Both the position numbers and the translations under genes were made by a program. From NCBI GenBank assembly GCA_046727755.1, contig JBKPDG010000116.1, positions 1 to 23,668 of the forward strand: DNA of 23,668 nt. The letters run 5' to 3'. Position 1 is the stretch's first letter, and each line of letters begins with the position of its first letter. Positions 7,042 to 12,923 of this stretch are shown in pieces. The notes beneath the pieces are model-generated. The model worked only from the letters and a program-made list of their open reading frames with translations, ran no database searches and was not told the origin of the DNA. This DNA comes from JALZAA01 sp046727755 (lineage in GTDB: Bacteria; Actinomycetota; Acidimicrobiia; IMCC26256; JACDBD01).

Positions 7042-7598
7042 GACGCGTCCTCGAGCATGTCGCCCAGCACCCGCGGGTAGAGGCGACGCTCGACCTGCTT
7101 GATGCGCTCGTGCAATGACTCGGGCGTGTCTCCGGGCAGGACCGGCACGGCTTCCTGGGCGAGGATCGGCCCGTGGTCGACCTCGATCGTGGCGACGTGC
7201 ACGGTGCAGCCGGTGATCTTCACGCCCGCCGTGAGCGCGTCCTCGACCGCGTGCGCGCCTTTGAACGCCGGGAGCAGCGACGGATGGGTGTTCGTGATCT
7301 TGCCGCCGTAGGCGTCGTGGAGCGGGTGCTCGAGGATCGTCATGAACCCGGCCATGGCGACGAGGTCGATCTCGTGGCGTTTGAGCGCGTCGACGAGGCG
7401 CTCGGTGTACGCCAGCCGGTCGAAGTCACGTCCGAAGCTCTCGCGCTCGACCAGTTCGACCGGGATGCCACCACGCTCGGCCACATCGATCGCGCGACAC
7501 GGCCGGTCGACGACGACGACGCCGATCGGAAGCCCGGCGTCGATCAGCGATTCCAGGATCGTGCCGCTTCCGGACGCCAGCACCCCGATCCGCCTCAC
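7038..7598 (-). CDS. purN: Phosphoribosylglycinamide formyltransferase PurN
   Basis: Transfers a formyl group from 10-formyl-THF to GAR, the third step of purine synthesis. 186 residues. The phosphate-binding loop is ASGSGT (8-13); the catalytic set Asn103, His105 (NTHPSLLPAFKGAHA) and Asp141 (VDHGPI) is complete. Family members usually have an Asn after the GSGS-type loop; here it reads GSGTILES, a mild departure seen in other actinobacterial-type sequences. The start is GTG at 7598, without a Shine-Dalgarno but 6 nt after a TAACTT -10 box, so the operon purN-purH-folD-zinc ribbon probably begins leaderless here. Confidence 0.95.
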   Translation of the reverse strand: MRRIGVLASGSGTILESLIDAGLPIGVVVVDRPCRAIDVAERGGIPVELVERESFGRDFDRLAYTERLVDALKRHEIDLVAMAGFMTILEHPLHDAYGGKITNTHPSLLPAFKGAHAVEDALTAGVKITGCTVHVATIEVDHGPILAQEAVPVLPGDTPESLHERIKQVERRLYPRVLGDMLEDAS

Positions 7599-7604
7599 AT
7601 CCGC

Positions 7605-7610
7605 AAGTTA
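7605..7610 (-). promoter_or_regulatory. Putative -10 box for leaderless purN operon
   Basis: TAACTT on the minus strand ends 6 nt before the purN GTG, and no ribosome-binding site is seen. It fits a leaderless start for the purine/folate operon. The rest of the 121-nt gap to the divergent membrane gene holds a hairpin (described separately) and no recognised purine riboswitch. Confidence 0.42.
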
Positions 7611-7676
7611 CCCGAGCGCCGCCGGCCGGCACGCGATCTTGCACCGGCAGGAACGAGGTGGTGAGCTTCCCTCGAC

Positions 7677-7700
7677 GGTGCCCGGTGCGGCACCTTTCTT
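7677..7700 (+). terminator. Terminator-like hairpin in leader of membrane gene
   Basis: GGTGCC (7677-7682), six-base loop CGGTGC, GGCACC (7689-7694), then TTTCTT. On the plus strand this looks like a small intrinsic terminator, yet the next plus-strand gene lies downstream of it and none ends just upstream. The upstream GCACCG (7641-7646) could pair with the loop, giving an alternative fold. It may be a leader attenuator or a chance GC-rich hairpin. Confidence 0.3.
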
Positions 7701-7719
7701 GCGACGGAGGTCGATCATC

Positions 7720-8148
7720 GTGGAGAAGAATCCGACACCGGGCGAGATCGTCGTCATGGCGGGGGCGGGCGTCGCCCTCGTCTTCTCGTTCTTGCCGTTC
7801 TACAAGACCGAGTTCGGCAACTTCTCCGACGACACGAGCGCGTGGGGCTCCGGGCTGTTCCCCGTAGCGACGCTCATCCCGATCTTCGCCGTCATCGCCG
7901 GCGTGCTCGTCGCGTTAGTGCGGTTCGCGAACGTGCAGTACCCGCCGGGCGGGTTCCTCGGTTTCAGCTGGGGCACGTTGTTGTTGGCGCTCACGTTCTT
8001 CGCCGCGATCCTCGCGGTGGCGTTCCTGATCAACGACAGGCCGGTCGGAACAAGCCTCGGCTTCGGTTTCTGGCTCGTGCTCATCGGCGCGGTGGGATCG
8101 CTGGTCGGCGCGATTCTCATGATGAACGAGACGAGAACGAGAGCGTGA
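7720..8148 (+). CDS. Four-TM membrane protein, first of tandem paralogues
   Basis: 142-residue integral membrane protein with four predicted helices (about 10-27, 46-69, 87-104, 115-135) and a short charged tail. I do not recognise a named family. It shares with the next gene the pattern SFLPFY at the end of helix 1, W-x-x-GLFP-x-A-x-LIP leading into helix 2, and F-x-W before helix 3, so the two are clearly paralogues from a tandem duplication. The start is GTG at 7720, chosen because GGAGG lies 9 nt upstream and the protein then starts right before helix 1; a longer upstream reading would run through the divergent purN gene. Confidence 0.78.
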   Translation: MEKNPTPGEIVVMAGAGVALVFSFLPFYKTEFGNFSDDTSAWGSGLFPVATLIPIFAVIAGVLVALVRFANVQYPPGGFLGFSWGTLLLALTFFAAILAVAFLINDRPVGTSLGFGFWLVLIGAVGSLVGAILMMNETRTRA

Positions 8149-8151
8149 CCC

Positions 8152-8166
8152 GCCGGCATCGCCGGC
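8152..8166. repeat. Short inverted repeat between the two membrane genes
   Basis: GCCGGC-ATC-GCCGGC lies 3 nt after the stop of the first four-TM gene. It can form a six-pair hairpin but has no T-run, so terminator activity is doubtful. It could separate expression of the two paralogues, the second of which has its own promoter-like sequence. Confidence 0.3.
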
Positions 8167-8213
8167 TCGACCGCCGATTCCTCCCCGCCTGTGGGGCTCG
8201 TCCCGTCCCTGGG

Positions 8214-8219
8214 TAGCCT
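8214..8219 (+). promoter_or_regulatory. Putative -10 box for leaderless second membrane gene
   Basis: TAGCCT ends 8 nt before the ATG at 8228. The spacer GGGCCGTT contains no Shine-Dalgarno. This matches the spacing seen at mdh, the ArsR-SRPBCC gene and the gene at 23289. Confidence 0.42.
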
Positions 8220-8227
8220 GGGCCGTT

Positions 8228-9421
8228 ATGAAACGAGCCGAACCAGGGTGGTTGCTCCTTTCACTCGCGGGGTTGGCGGCGCTGCTCGGGTCGTTCCTTC
8301 CCTTCTACACGTTCCCGCGCGGCGTCGAAGCCACAGTGTGGAGCCGAGGTCTGTTCCCGACTGCGGCGCTGATTCCGTTGCTCGGCTTCCTGATCGGTGT
8401 CGAGGCGCTGTTCGTGTTGTTCAGGGGCCATGAGCCGCGCTCGCCGTTCCTCAACTTCACCTGGGAGCAGGTGCGGCTGGCGGTCGGCGCGTTCATGATC
8501 CTCCTCGCGCTCAGTTACCTCCTCCAGGACCGCGCCGGCGGCACCCTCGGGGTGGGCTACCTCATCCTCTCCTTGTCGTCTCTGGCGACGTTCGCCGGCG
8601 GCGTCATGACGCGGCGCGCACAGCTCGCGCGTGCACCGGGCGAGGAGCCACCGGTCCGCGAGCCGCAACCTCTCGTCAAGCCGGCGATGGCGACCGTCAG
8701 CCGCTTCGGAAACAAGCTGAGCAAGAACGTCACCGACATGAGCGGCTCGGTGAAGGATCGTCTCGCGGCGCGGAAGGAAGCCCGGGAAGCCAAAGCGAAG
8801 GCCAAGGCAGAAGCGAGGGCGGATGCCGCAGCGAAAGCCGAGGCCGCCGCCAAGACCGCCGCTGCGAAAGCCGTGGTCGACGCCAAGGCCGCCGCTGCGA
8901 AGGCCGAGGTCGAGGCCAAGGCCGCCGAGGCGCAAGCCGAGGCAGACGCCAAGGCGGCTGCGGCCGCGAAGAGCGAAGCGGACGCGAAGGCCGCTGCAGA
9001 ACCGGCGAAGGCCGAAGCTGCGGTGACCGAGGCGTTGCCGGTGCAACCGCCGCCGCCGACGCAGACATTCGACGTCCCGCCGTCGGAGCTGCCCGCGGCC
9101 GCGGAACAAGGCGGAGTCCCGCCGCCGCCGATCGCGACCCCCGACGGACCGGACGACACCCCGGCCGAGGAGCCGGCCGCCGAGGAAGCAGCGAAGCCCA
9201 CCGAGGAGCTCGAGGCGGACGACGCACACGCGCCGACCGAGGAGCTCGTCGGCGAAGACGCCGAGAAGACCGAGGAGCTCGTCGTCGACGATCCGGACAA
9301 GACCGCGCCGCCCGACGGCGTGGGCGCCGACAAGGCCGTCGAAGCGAAGGATCAGGGCGCGGCACAGAAGGAAGAAGAGAAAGAAGAAGAGAAAGAGGAG
9401 GAGAGCTCCCCGAGGAGGTGA
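8228..9421 (+). CDS. Four-TM protein with TolA-like Ala/Lys/Glu tail
   Basis: 397 residues. Residues 1-~127 are four membrane helices (about 7-27, 43-65, 82-99, 107-127) paralogous to the preceding gene. A linker is followed by a long charged helix (about 176-267) built of irregular A-K-A-x-A-E units, like TolA or histone-H1-type low-complexity helices. Next come a Pro-rich stretch (271-305), an acidic part with three TEEL motifs (325-328, 337-340, 348-351), and a Lys/Glu-only end (KEEEKEEEKEEE). Helix number and positive charge suggest the tail is cytoplasmic. No family is recognised; a scaffold or nucleic-acid-contacting role is possible but unsupported. It converges on the DUF4190 gene. 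Confidence 0.78.
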   Translation: MKRAEPGWLLLSLAGLAALLGSFLPFYTFPRGVEATVWSRGLFPTAALIPLLGFLIGVEALFVLFRGHEPRSPFLNFTWEQVRLAVGAFMILLALSYLLQDRAGGTLGVGYLILSLSSLATFAGGVMTRRAQLARAPGEEPPVREPQPLVKPAMATVSRFGNKLSKNVTDMSGSVKDRLAARKEAREAKAKAKAEARADAAAKAEAAAKTAAAKAVVDAKAAAAKAEVEAKAAEAQAEADAKAAAAAKSEADAKAAAEPAKAEAAVTEALPVQPPPPTQTFDVPPSELPAAAEQGGVPPPPIATPDGPDDTPAEEPAAEEAAKPTEELEADDAHAPTEELVGEDAEKTEELVVDDPDKTAPPDGVGADKAVEAKDQGAAQKEEEKEEEKEEESSPRR

Positions 9422-9436
9422 CAGTCGCACCCGCTC

Positions 9437-9447
9437 TGTCCGGGACA
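9437..9447. repeat. Inverted repeat between convergent genes
   Basis: TGTCC-G-GGACA lies in the 47-nt gap between two convergent stops and is followed by GACA-AC-TGTC. It may be part of a bidirectional transcription end, but it lacks a T-run and the stems are short. Confidence 0.25.
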
Positions 9448-9468
9448 ACTGTCAACGGCTCATGGGGG

Positions 9469-9816
9469 TTAGATCGTCACGACGGCCACGAACCACCACA
9501 GCACGAGCAGACCGACGATCCCGATCCCGACCCACCCGAGCACGATCCCCGCGATCGCCATGCCCCGGCCCGTCTTCGTGCCGCCGGAGTCCTCGATGCT
9601 CTCGAGCGCGAGATGGCCGAGCACGATCGAGACGATCCCGGGGATCACCCAGCACCAGAAGAAGAGGCCCGTGACGAGGGACGCGATCGCAAGACCGCTC
9701 GTTCGCGTGCCGGTCGCGCCCGGGTACGTCGACCGGTACGCGGGAGCCCCGCCCGGATAGATCGTGCCCGGTGGCGGACCGCCCCACCCCGCCGGCGGCG
9801 TCGGCGCCTGACTCAC
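9469..9816 (-). CDS. DUF4190-type small membrane protein
   Basis: 115 residues: a Pro/Gly-rich cytosolic N-terminus (1-~35), then the DUF4190 pattern, SGLAIASLVTG at the start of helix 1 (~40-68), a GHLALESIEDSGG turn, and GRGMAIAGIVLGW leading into helix 2 (~84-114). Proteins of this type are frequent in actinobacteria and have no established function. The GTG start at 9816 overlaps the sucD stop by four bases (GTGA), so it is translationally coupled to sucD and is probably the last gene of the B12-sucC-sucD operon. Confidence 0.88.
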   Translation of the reverse strand: MSQAPTPPAGWGGPPPGTIYPGGAPAYRSTYPGATGTRTSGLAIASLVTGLFFWCWVIPGIVSIVLGHLALESIEDSGGTKTGRGMAIAGIVLGWVGIGIVGLLVLWWFVAVVTI

Positions 9817-10697
9817 AGCTTTGCGACGACCTCGGCCATGGCCGCGCCGATCTCGGACGGGTTCCGGGCGATGAGGCACCCCGCGTCTTCCAGCGCTTCG
9901 ATCTTCGCCGCCGCCGTGCCCTTGCTGCCGGAGATGATCGCGCCGGCGTGGCCCATCTTCTTCCCCGGAGGCGCGGTGAGGCCGGCGATGTACGCGACGA
10001 CCGGCTTCTTCATCTGCTGCTTCATGTACTCGGCCGCTTCCTCCTCGGCGGAGCCGCCGATCTCGCCGATCATGATCACGGCGCCGGTCTCGGGATCGGC
10101 CTCGAAGGCGGCGAGCGCGTCGATGAAGCTCGTCCCCGGGACCGGATCGCCACCGATGCCGACGCACGTCGTCTGGCCGATCCCGCGCTGCGTCATCTCG
10201 TGCAGCGCCTGGTACGTCAACGTCCCGGAGCGGCTGACGATCCCGACCGGGCCGCCGCCCGTCGCGATCTCGCCGGCGGTGATCCCGATGTTGCACTTGC
10301 CGGGCGAGATGATGCCCGGGCAGTTCGGCCCCAGCAGCCGCGTGCCGGGATAGTCGCGCTTCAGGCGGTTGAAGAAGTACGCCTCGTCGTGAGCGGGCAC
10401 GCCTTCGGTGATCACGACAACGATCTCGACCCCGCCCTCGGCGGCCTCGAGCACCGCGTCCGACACGCCCGGCGCGGGAATGAACACACACGCCGCGTCG
10501 GCGCCCGTCTCGACTACCGCCTCTTTCACCGTGGCGAACACGGGAATCCCGTCGACGTCGGTCCCTGCCTTCTTCGGGTTCGTTCCCGCGACGACGTTCG
10601 TGCCGTAGTCCCGGTTGCGCAGCCCGTAGAAACGGCCTTGCGACCCGGTCAGGCCCTGATAGACGACGCGCGTCGTCTCGTCGACGAAGATGCTCAC
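9813..10697 (-). CDS. sucD: Succinyl-CoA synthetase alpha subunit
   Basis: Alpha subunit of succinate-CoA ligase, carrying CoA binding and the phosphohistidine. 294 residues, standard length. The CoA-binding Rossmann start QGLTGSQGRFY (14-24), GPNCPGIISPGK (123-134), SRSGTLTYQ (155-163), GGDPVPGTSFID and the phosphorylated His250 in GHAGAIISGSKGTA are all present. The GTG start at 10697 overlaps the sucC stop (GTGA) and was preferred to longer in-frame readings that would run antisense-like through sucC. It couples substrate-level phosphorylation to succinyl-CoA hydrolysis, working with SucC next door. Confidence 0.96.
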   Translation of the reverse strand: MSIFVDETTRVVYQGLTGSQGRFYGLRNRDYGTNVVAGTNPKKAGTDVDGIPVFATVKEAVVETGADAACVFIPAPGVSDAVLEAAEGGVEIVVVITEGVPAHDEAYFFNRLKRDYPGTRLLGPNCPGIISPGKCNIGITAGEIATGGGPVGIVSRSGTLTYQALHEMTQRGIGQTTCVGIGGDPVPGTSFIDALAAFEADPETGAVIMIGEIGGSAEEEAAEYMKQQMKKPVVAYIAGLTAPPGKKMGHAGAIISGSKGTAAAKIEALEDAGCLIARNPSEIGAAMAEVVAKL

Positions 10698-11839
10698 GAA
10701 GCCGCGCCCGCCAGCTCGACCGCTTTGCGGGCGGCGTCGATCATCGTCGGCTGCGAGACGAACCGGTCCGACTCGTGCGCGGCCAGGATGGCGCGGCCCT
10801 CGTCGGCGTTCGTGCCGTCGAGGCGGATGACGATCGGGGACTGGATCTCGACCCGTCCCAGCGCCTGCACGATGCCGTTGGCGACCTCGTCGCCCTTGGT
10901 GATGCCGCCGAAGATGTTGATGAAGATCGACTTCACGTCGGCGTCGTTGTTGATGACTTCGAGCGCGTTCGCCATCACGTCGGCGTTGGCCCCGCCGCCG
11001 ATGTCGAGGAAGTTGGCGGGATCGCCGCCGACCTGGCTCACGATGTCGACCGTGCTCATCGCCAATCCGGCGCCGTTGGCGATGATGCCCACGTACCCGT
11101 CGAGCCCGACGTACTGCAGGCCCTTGGCGTGCGCGGCCGCCTCCCGCTCGTCGCGCTCCTGGGTCGCCTCGTACTCCGACCACTCGTGCCGGAAGGCGGC
11201 GTTGTCGTCGAGCGTCACCTTGGCGTCGAGAGCGTGCACGCTCCCGTCGGTGGTCAGGATCAGCGGGTTGATCTCGACGAGGTCGGCGTCACCGTCGACG
11301 TACGCGCGGTACAGCTTCACGAGCACGTCGACCGCGCCGTCGGTGGCGGTGGGATTCAGCTTCGCCCGGCCGACCCATTCGCGGGCGACCGCCTCGTTCA
11401 GGCCGTCGACCGGATCGACGTGCAGACGGGCGATCGCCTCCGGCTCCTCCGCCGCCACCTGCTCGATGTCGACGCCCCCGCGGGCGGAGAGCATCCCGAG
11501 GTGCAGCTTGGCCGACCGGTCGAGCGTGAACGAGGCGTAGTACTCCTCGGCGATGTCGCTCGCCCGCTCGATCCAGAGCGTCTCGACGACGTGGCCCCTG
11601 ATGTCCATGCCGAGGATGTTGACGGCGTGCGTGCGGACGGCGTCGGCGTCGGCCGCGACCTGGATGCCGCCGGCCTTGCCCCGCCCGCCCACGTGCACCT
11701 GCGCCTTGACGACCACCGGGTATCCGATGCGGTCGGCGGCCTCGACGGCCTCCTGGACGGTGAACACGGCGTGACCGGGCGACACCGGGATGTCGTACTG
11801 CGCGAACAGCTGCTTGCCCTGGTACTCCAGTAAGTCCAT
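10694..11839 (-). CDS. sucC: Succinyl-CoA synthetase beta subunit
   Basis: Beta subunit, nucleotide-binding part of succinate-CoA ligase. 381 residues. It begins with the diagnostic MDLLEYQGKQLFAQYDIPV and has the ATP-grasp residues VVVKAQVHVGGRGKAGG (48-64), LVEINPL, DGYVGIIANGAGLAMSTVD and GGxxKGDEVANGI at the C-terminal domain. The ATG at 11839 is fixed by homology; an AAGG tract stands close upstream, and a longer open frame through the B12 gene is a shadow. It lies 25 nt after the B12-binding gene, linking propionate-derived succinyl-CoA to succinate. Confidence 0.96.
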   Translation of the reverse strand: MDLLEYQGKQLFAQYDIPVSPGHAVFTVQEAVEAADRIGYPVVVKAQVHVGGRGKAGGIQVAADADAVRTHAVNILGMDIRGHVVETLWIERASDIAEEYYASFTLDRSAKLHLGMLSARGGVDIEQVAAEEPEAIARLHVDPVDGLNEAVAREWVGRAKLNPTATDGAVDVLVKLYRAYVDGDADLVEINPLILTTDGSVHALDAKVTLDDNAAFRHEWSEYEATQERDEREAAAHAKGLQYVGLDGYVGIIANGAGLAMSTVDIVSQVGGDPANFLDIGGGANADVMANALEVINNDADVKSIFINIFGGITKGDEVANGIVQALGRVEIQSPIVIRLDGTNADEGRAILAAHESDRFVSQPTMIDAARKAVELAGAAS

Positions 11840-11864
11840 TACCTTGCTCGCTCCGCGAGGAATG

Positions 11865-12281
11865 TCACGAGGCCAGCTGCGGCTCGCGGGCGTCGAGCGT
11901 CTGCTCGAGCCAGCCGACGATCTCCGAGAGCGGTGCTCCGGGGGTGAACACGGCGGCCACGCCGCCCTCGCGCAGCCCCGGGATCTCGTCGGCGGGGATG
12001 ATCCCCCCGCCGAACACGAGCACGTCTCCCACGCCCTTCTCGCGGAGCAGCGCGACGATGCGCGGGAACAGCGTGTTGTGCGCTCCCGACAGCACCGAGA
12101 GGCCCACGGCGTCGGCGTCCTCCTGCAGCGCGGTCTCCGCCACCTGCTCCGGGGTCTGATGCAAGCCGGTGTAGATGACCTCGAAGCCCGCGTCGCGTAG
12201 GGCACGGGCGATCACCTTCGCGCCCCGATCGTGGCCGTCGAGGCCGGGCTTGGCGATGACGACGCGATAGCGCCGCTTCAT
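11865..12281 (-). CDS. Stand-alone cobalamin-binding protein (methylmalonyl-CoA mutase C-terminal domain type)
   Basis: 138 residues made only of a B12-binding Rossmann domain. The lower-axial-ligand motif DxHxxG is present as DGHDRG (15-20, His17), followed by SVLSGAH (62-68) and the GGG loop (91-93), the pattern of the small subunit of two-part methylmalonyl-CoA or related acyl-CoA mutases. The catalytic large subunit is not in this window. Its place directly before sucCD supports a role making succinyl-CoA from propionyl-CoA, but isobutyryl- or ethylmalonyl-type mutases cannot be excluded. The ATG at 12281 overlaps a possible six-codon mini-ORF by four bases; GGGGGT lies 7 nt upstream. Confidence 0.88.
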   Translation of the reverse strand: MKRRYRVVIAKPGLDGHDRGAKVIARALRDAGFEVIYTGLHQTPEQVAETALQEDADAVGLSVLSGAHNTLFPRIVALLREKGVGDVLVFGGGIIPADEIPGLREGGVAAVFTPGAPLSEIVGWLEQTLDAREPQLAS

Positions 12282-12298
12282 GGCGTGTACCCCCGCAT
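12278..12298 (-). other. Possible six-codon leader ORF before the B12-binding gene
   Basis: An ATG 9 nt after a TATCGT -10 box opens a frame of six codons (MRGYTP) whose TGA overlaps the ATG of the B12-binding gene as ATGA. If transcription starts at that ATG, a leaderless mini-ORF would be translationally coupled to the downstream gene. It may be chance; the GGGGGT inside it could also serve simply as ribosome-binding site. Confidence 0.25.
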
Positions 12299-12307
12299 GG
12301 CGCGGTC

Positions 12308-12313
12308 ACGATA
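12308..12313 (-). promoter_or_regulatory. Putative -10 box for B12-binding/sucCD operon
   Basis: TATCGT on the minus strand lies 26 nt before the ATG of the B12-binding gene and 9 nt before an upstream ATG. It lies downstream of repeat copy A, so with this promoter the repeat would be untranscribed. No cobalamin riboswitch is recognisable in the 145-nt gap. Confidence 0.3.
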
Positions 12314-12324
12314 CCTGTCTCGGT

Positions 12325-12372
12325 CGCCGTCGCAGGCTCCGGCTCCTGCTCTGGCGGTCGGCTAAGCCGCCG
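12325..12372. repeat. Interspersed ~47-bp repeat, copy A
   Basis: Begins CGCCGTCGCAGGCTCCGGC and ends GGTCGGCTAAGCCGCCG. It shares both ends with copies at 20742 and 21520; the middle differs and is one base longer. It contains the inverted repeat CGGCT-A-AGCCG. It lies 43 nt upstream of the B12-binding gene, in the same relative orientation as the other copies to their minus-strand genes. Confidence 0.6.
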
Positions 12373-12426
12373 CCTTCGCGGGGCGCCCGACTGGACTCCG
12401 ATCCACAGGCCACGTTCACTGGGGTC

Positions 12427-12900
12427 GTGCCCCCGGAACGGACCGACACCCGTCTGTTGATCGGCGCCGGCGCGGCCGCGGTCCTGGCCGGCGTCGTCGT
12501 GGCGGTCGTGCTTTTGCTCGCCACGAGCCGCGCGGATTCGCCCACGGACTACCGGCCGTTCGTCGCCGGTCCCGTTGCCCAGCTGCGCAGCGACCTCCGC
12601 AAGGGCGGGCCCTTCTACTTTCCCGACGCCTTCGGCGGGAAGCGCAGCATCCTGTTCGCGCTCGAGAGCGACGAGGTGGTCGCGCTCATGACGCATACGC
12701 CGGGCGACGACGACTGCCGCGTGCGGTGGCGTGGGAGTGTCGACAGCTTCGTCGATTGTCGCGGGAACCGGCTGCGCAGCGACGAAATCGGCCGCTATGA
12801 GACAACCATCTCGCGCGAGCAGGGCGTCGGAAACGTCGTGGTCGTCGACCTACGGAAAGAGCTCCCGGCACCCGCGCCGGCCCTCACGCCAGGGAACTGA
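12427..12900 (+). CDS. Membrane-anchored protein of unknown function, two-Cys exported domain
   Basis: 157 residues: a short N-terminus, one membrane helix (about 10-32) and an exported domain of ~120 residues ending in a Pro/Ala tail. The segment around DDCRVRW...FVDCRGNRL (Cys97, Cys111) recalls the layout of Rieske domains (C-x-V-x-W...F-x-C-x-G) but lacks the histidines and the other cysteines, so no iron-sulfur cluster is expected; the two Cys may form a disulfide. I know no firm family. The GTG at 12427 is chosen because the charged N-terminus then leads directly into the helix; the open frame extends upstream to 12280 across the repeat and promoter region. Shine-Dalgarno is weak (GGGGTC). 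Confidence 0.68.
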   Translation: MPPERTDTRLLIGAGAAAVLAGVVVAVVLLLATSRADSPTDYRPFVAGPVAQLRSDLRKGGPFYFPDAFGGKRSILFALESDEVVALMTHTPGDDDCRVRWRGSVDSFVDCRGNRLRSDEIGRYETTISREQGVGNVVVVDLRKELPAPAPALTPGN

Positions 12901-12923
12901 CACCAGGCGCCCCGGCGCGGCGG

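Noticed and set aside
7599..7719. Purine or folate riboswitch ahead of purN or the membrane gene
   Set aside because: No conserved purine (PurR/guanine), THF or ZTP riboswitch core could be recognised; only a simple hairpin on the opposite strand to purN is present.
8790..9030. Possible DNA tandem repeat or minisatellite in the Ala/Lys-rich region
   Set aside because: The units are irregular at the DNA level; the repetition lies in amino-acid composition, as in TolA-like helices.
8261..9448. 395-codon minus-strand frame opposite the Ala/Lys-rich membrane gene
   Set aside because: The Ala/Lys/Glu codons of the true gene give Leu/Arg/Gly runs on the other strand. The plus frame has TM helices with a paralogue next door, so the minus frame is a shadow.
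9813..11183. 456-codon frame that would extend sucD upstream
   Set aside because: The extra N-terminal part is out of frame with sucC and has no SucD homology. The GTG overlapping the sucC stop gives the standard SucD length.
12280..12426. Upstream extension of the 157-residue exported protein to an ATG at 12280
   Set aside because: The extension crosses the intergenic repeat and a promoter-like element and gives an Arg-rich stretch unlike the rest; the GTG at 12427 leads directly into the TM helix.
12907..12918. GCGCC-CC-GGCGC hairpin between convergent genes as terminator
   Set aside because: The loop is too small and no T-run follows; in DNA this GC-rich such palindromes arise often by chance.
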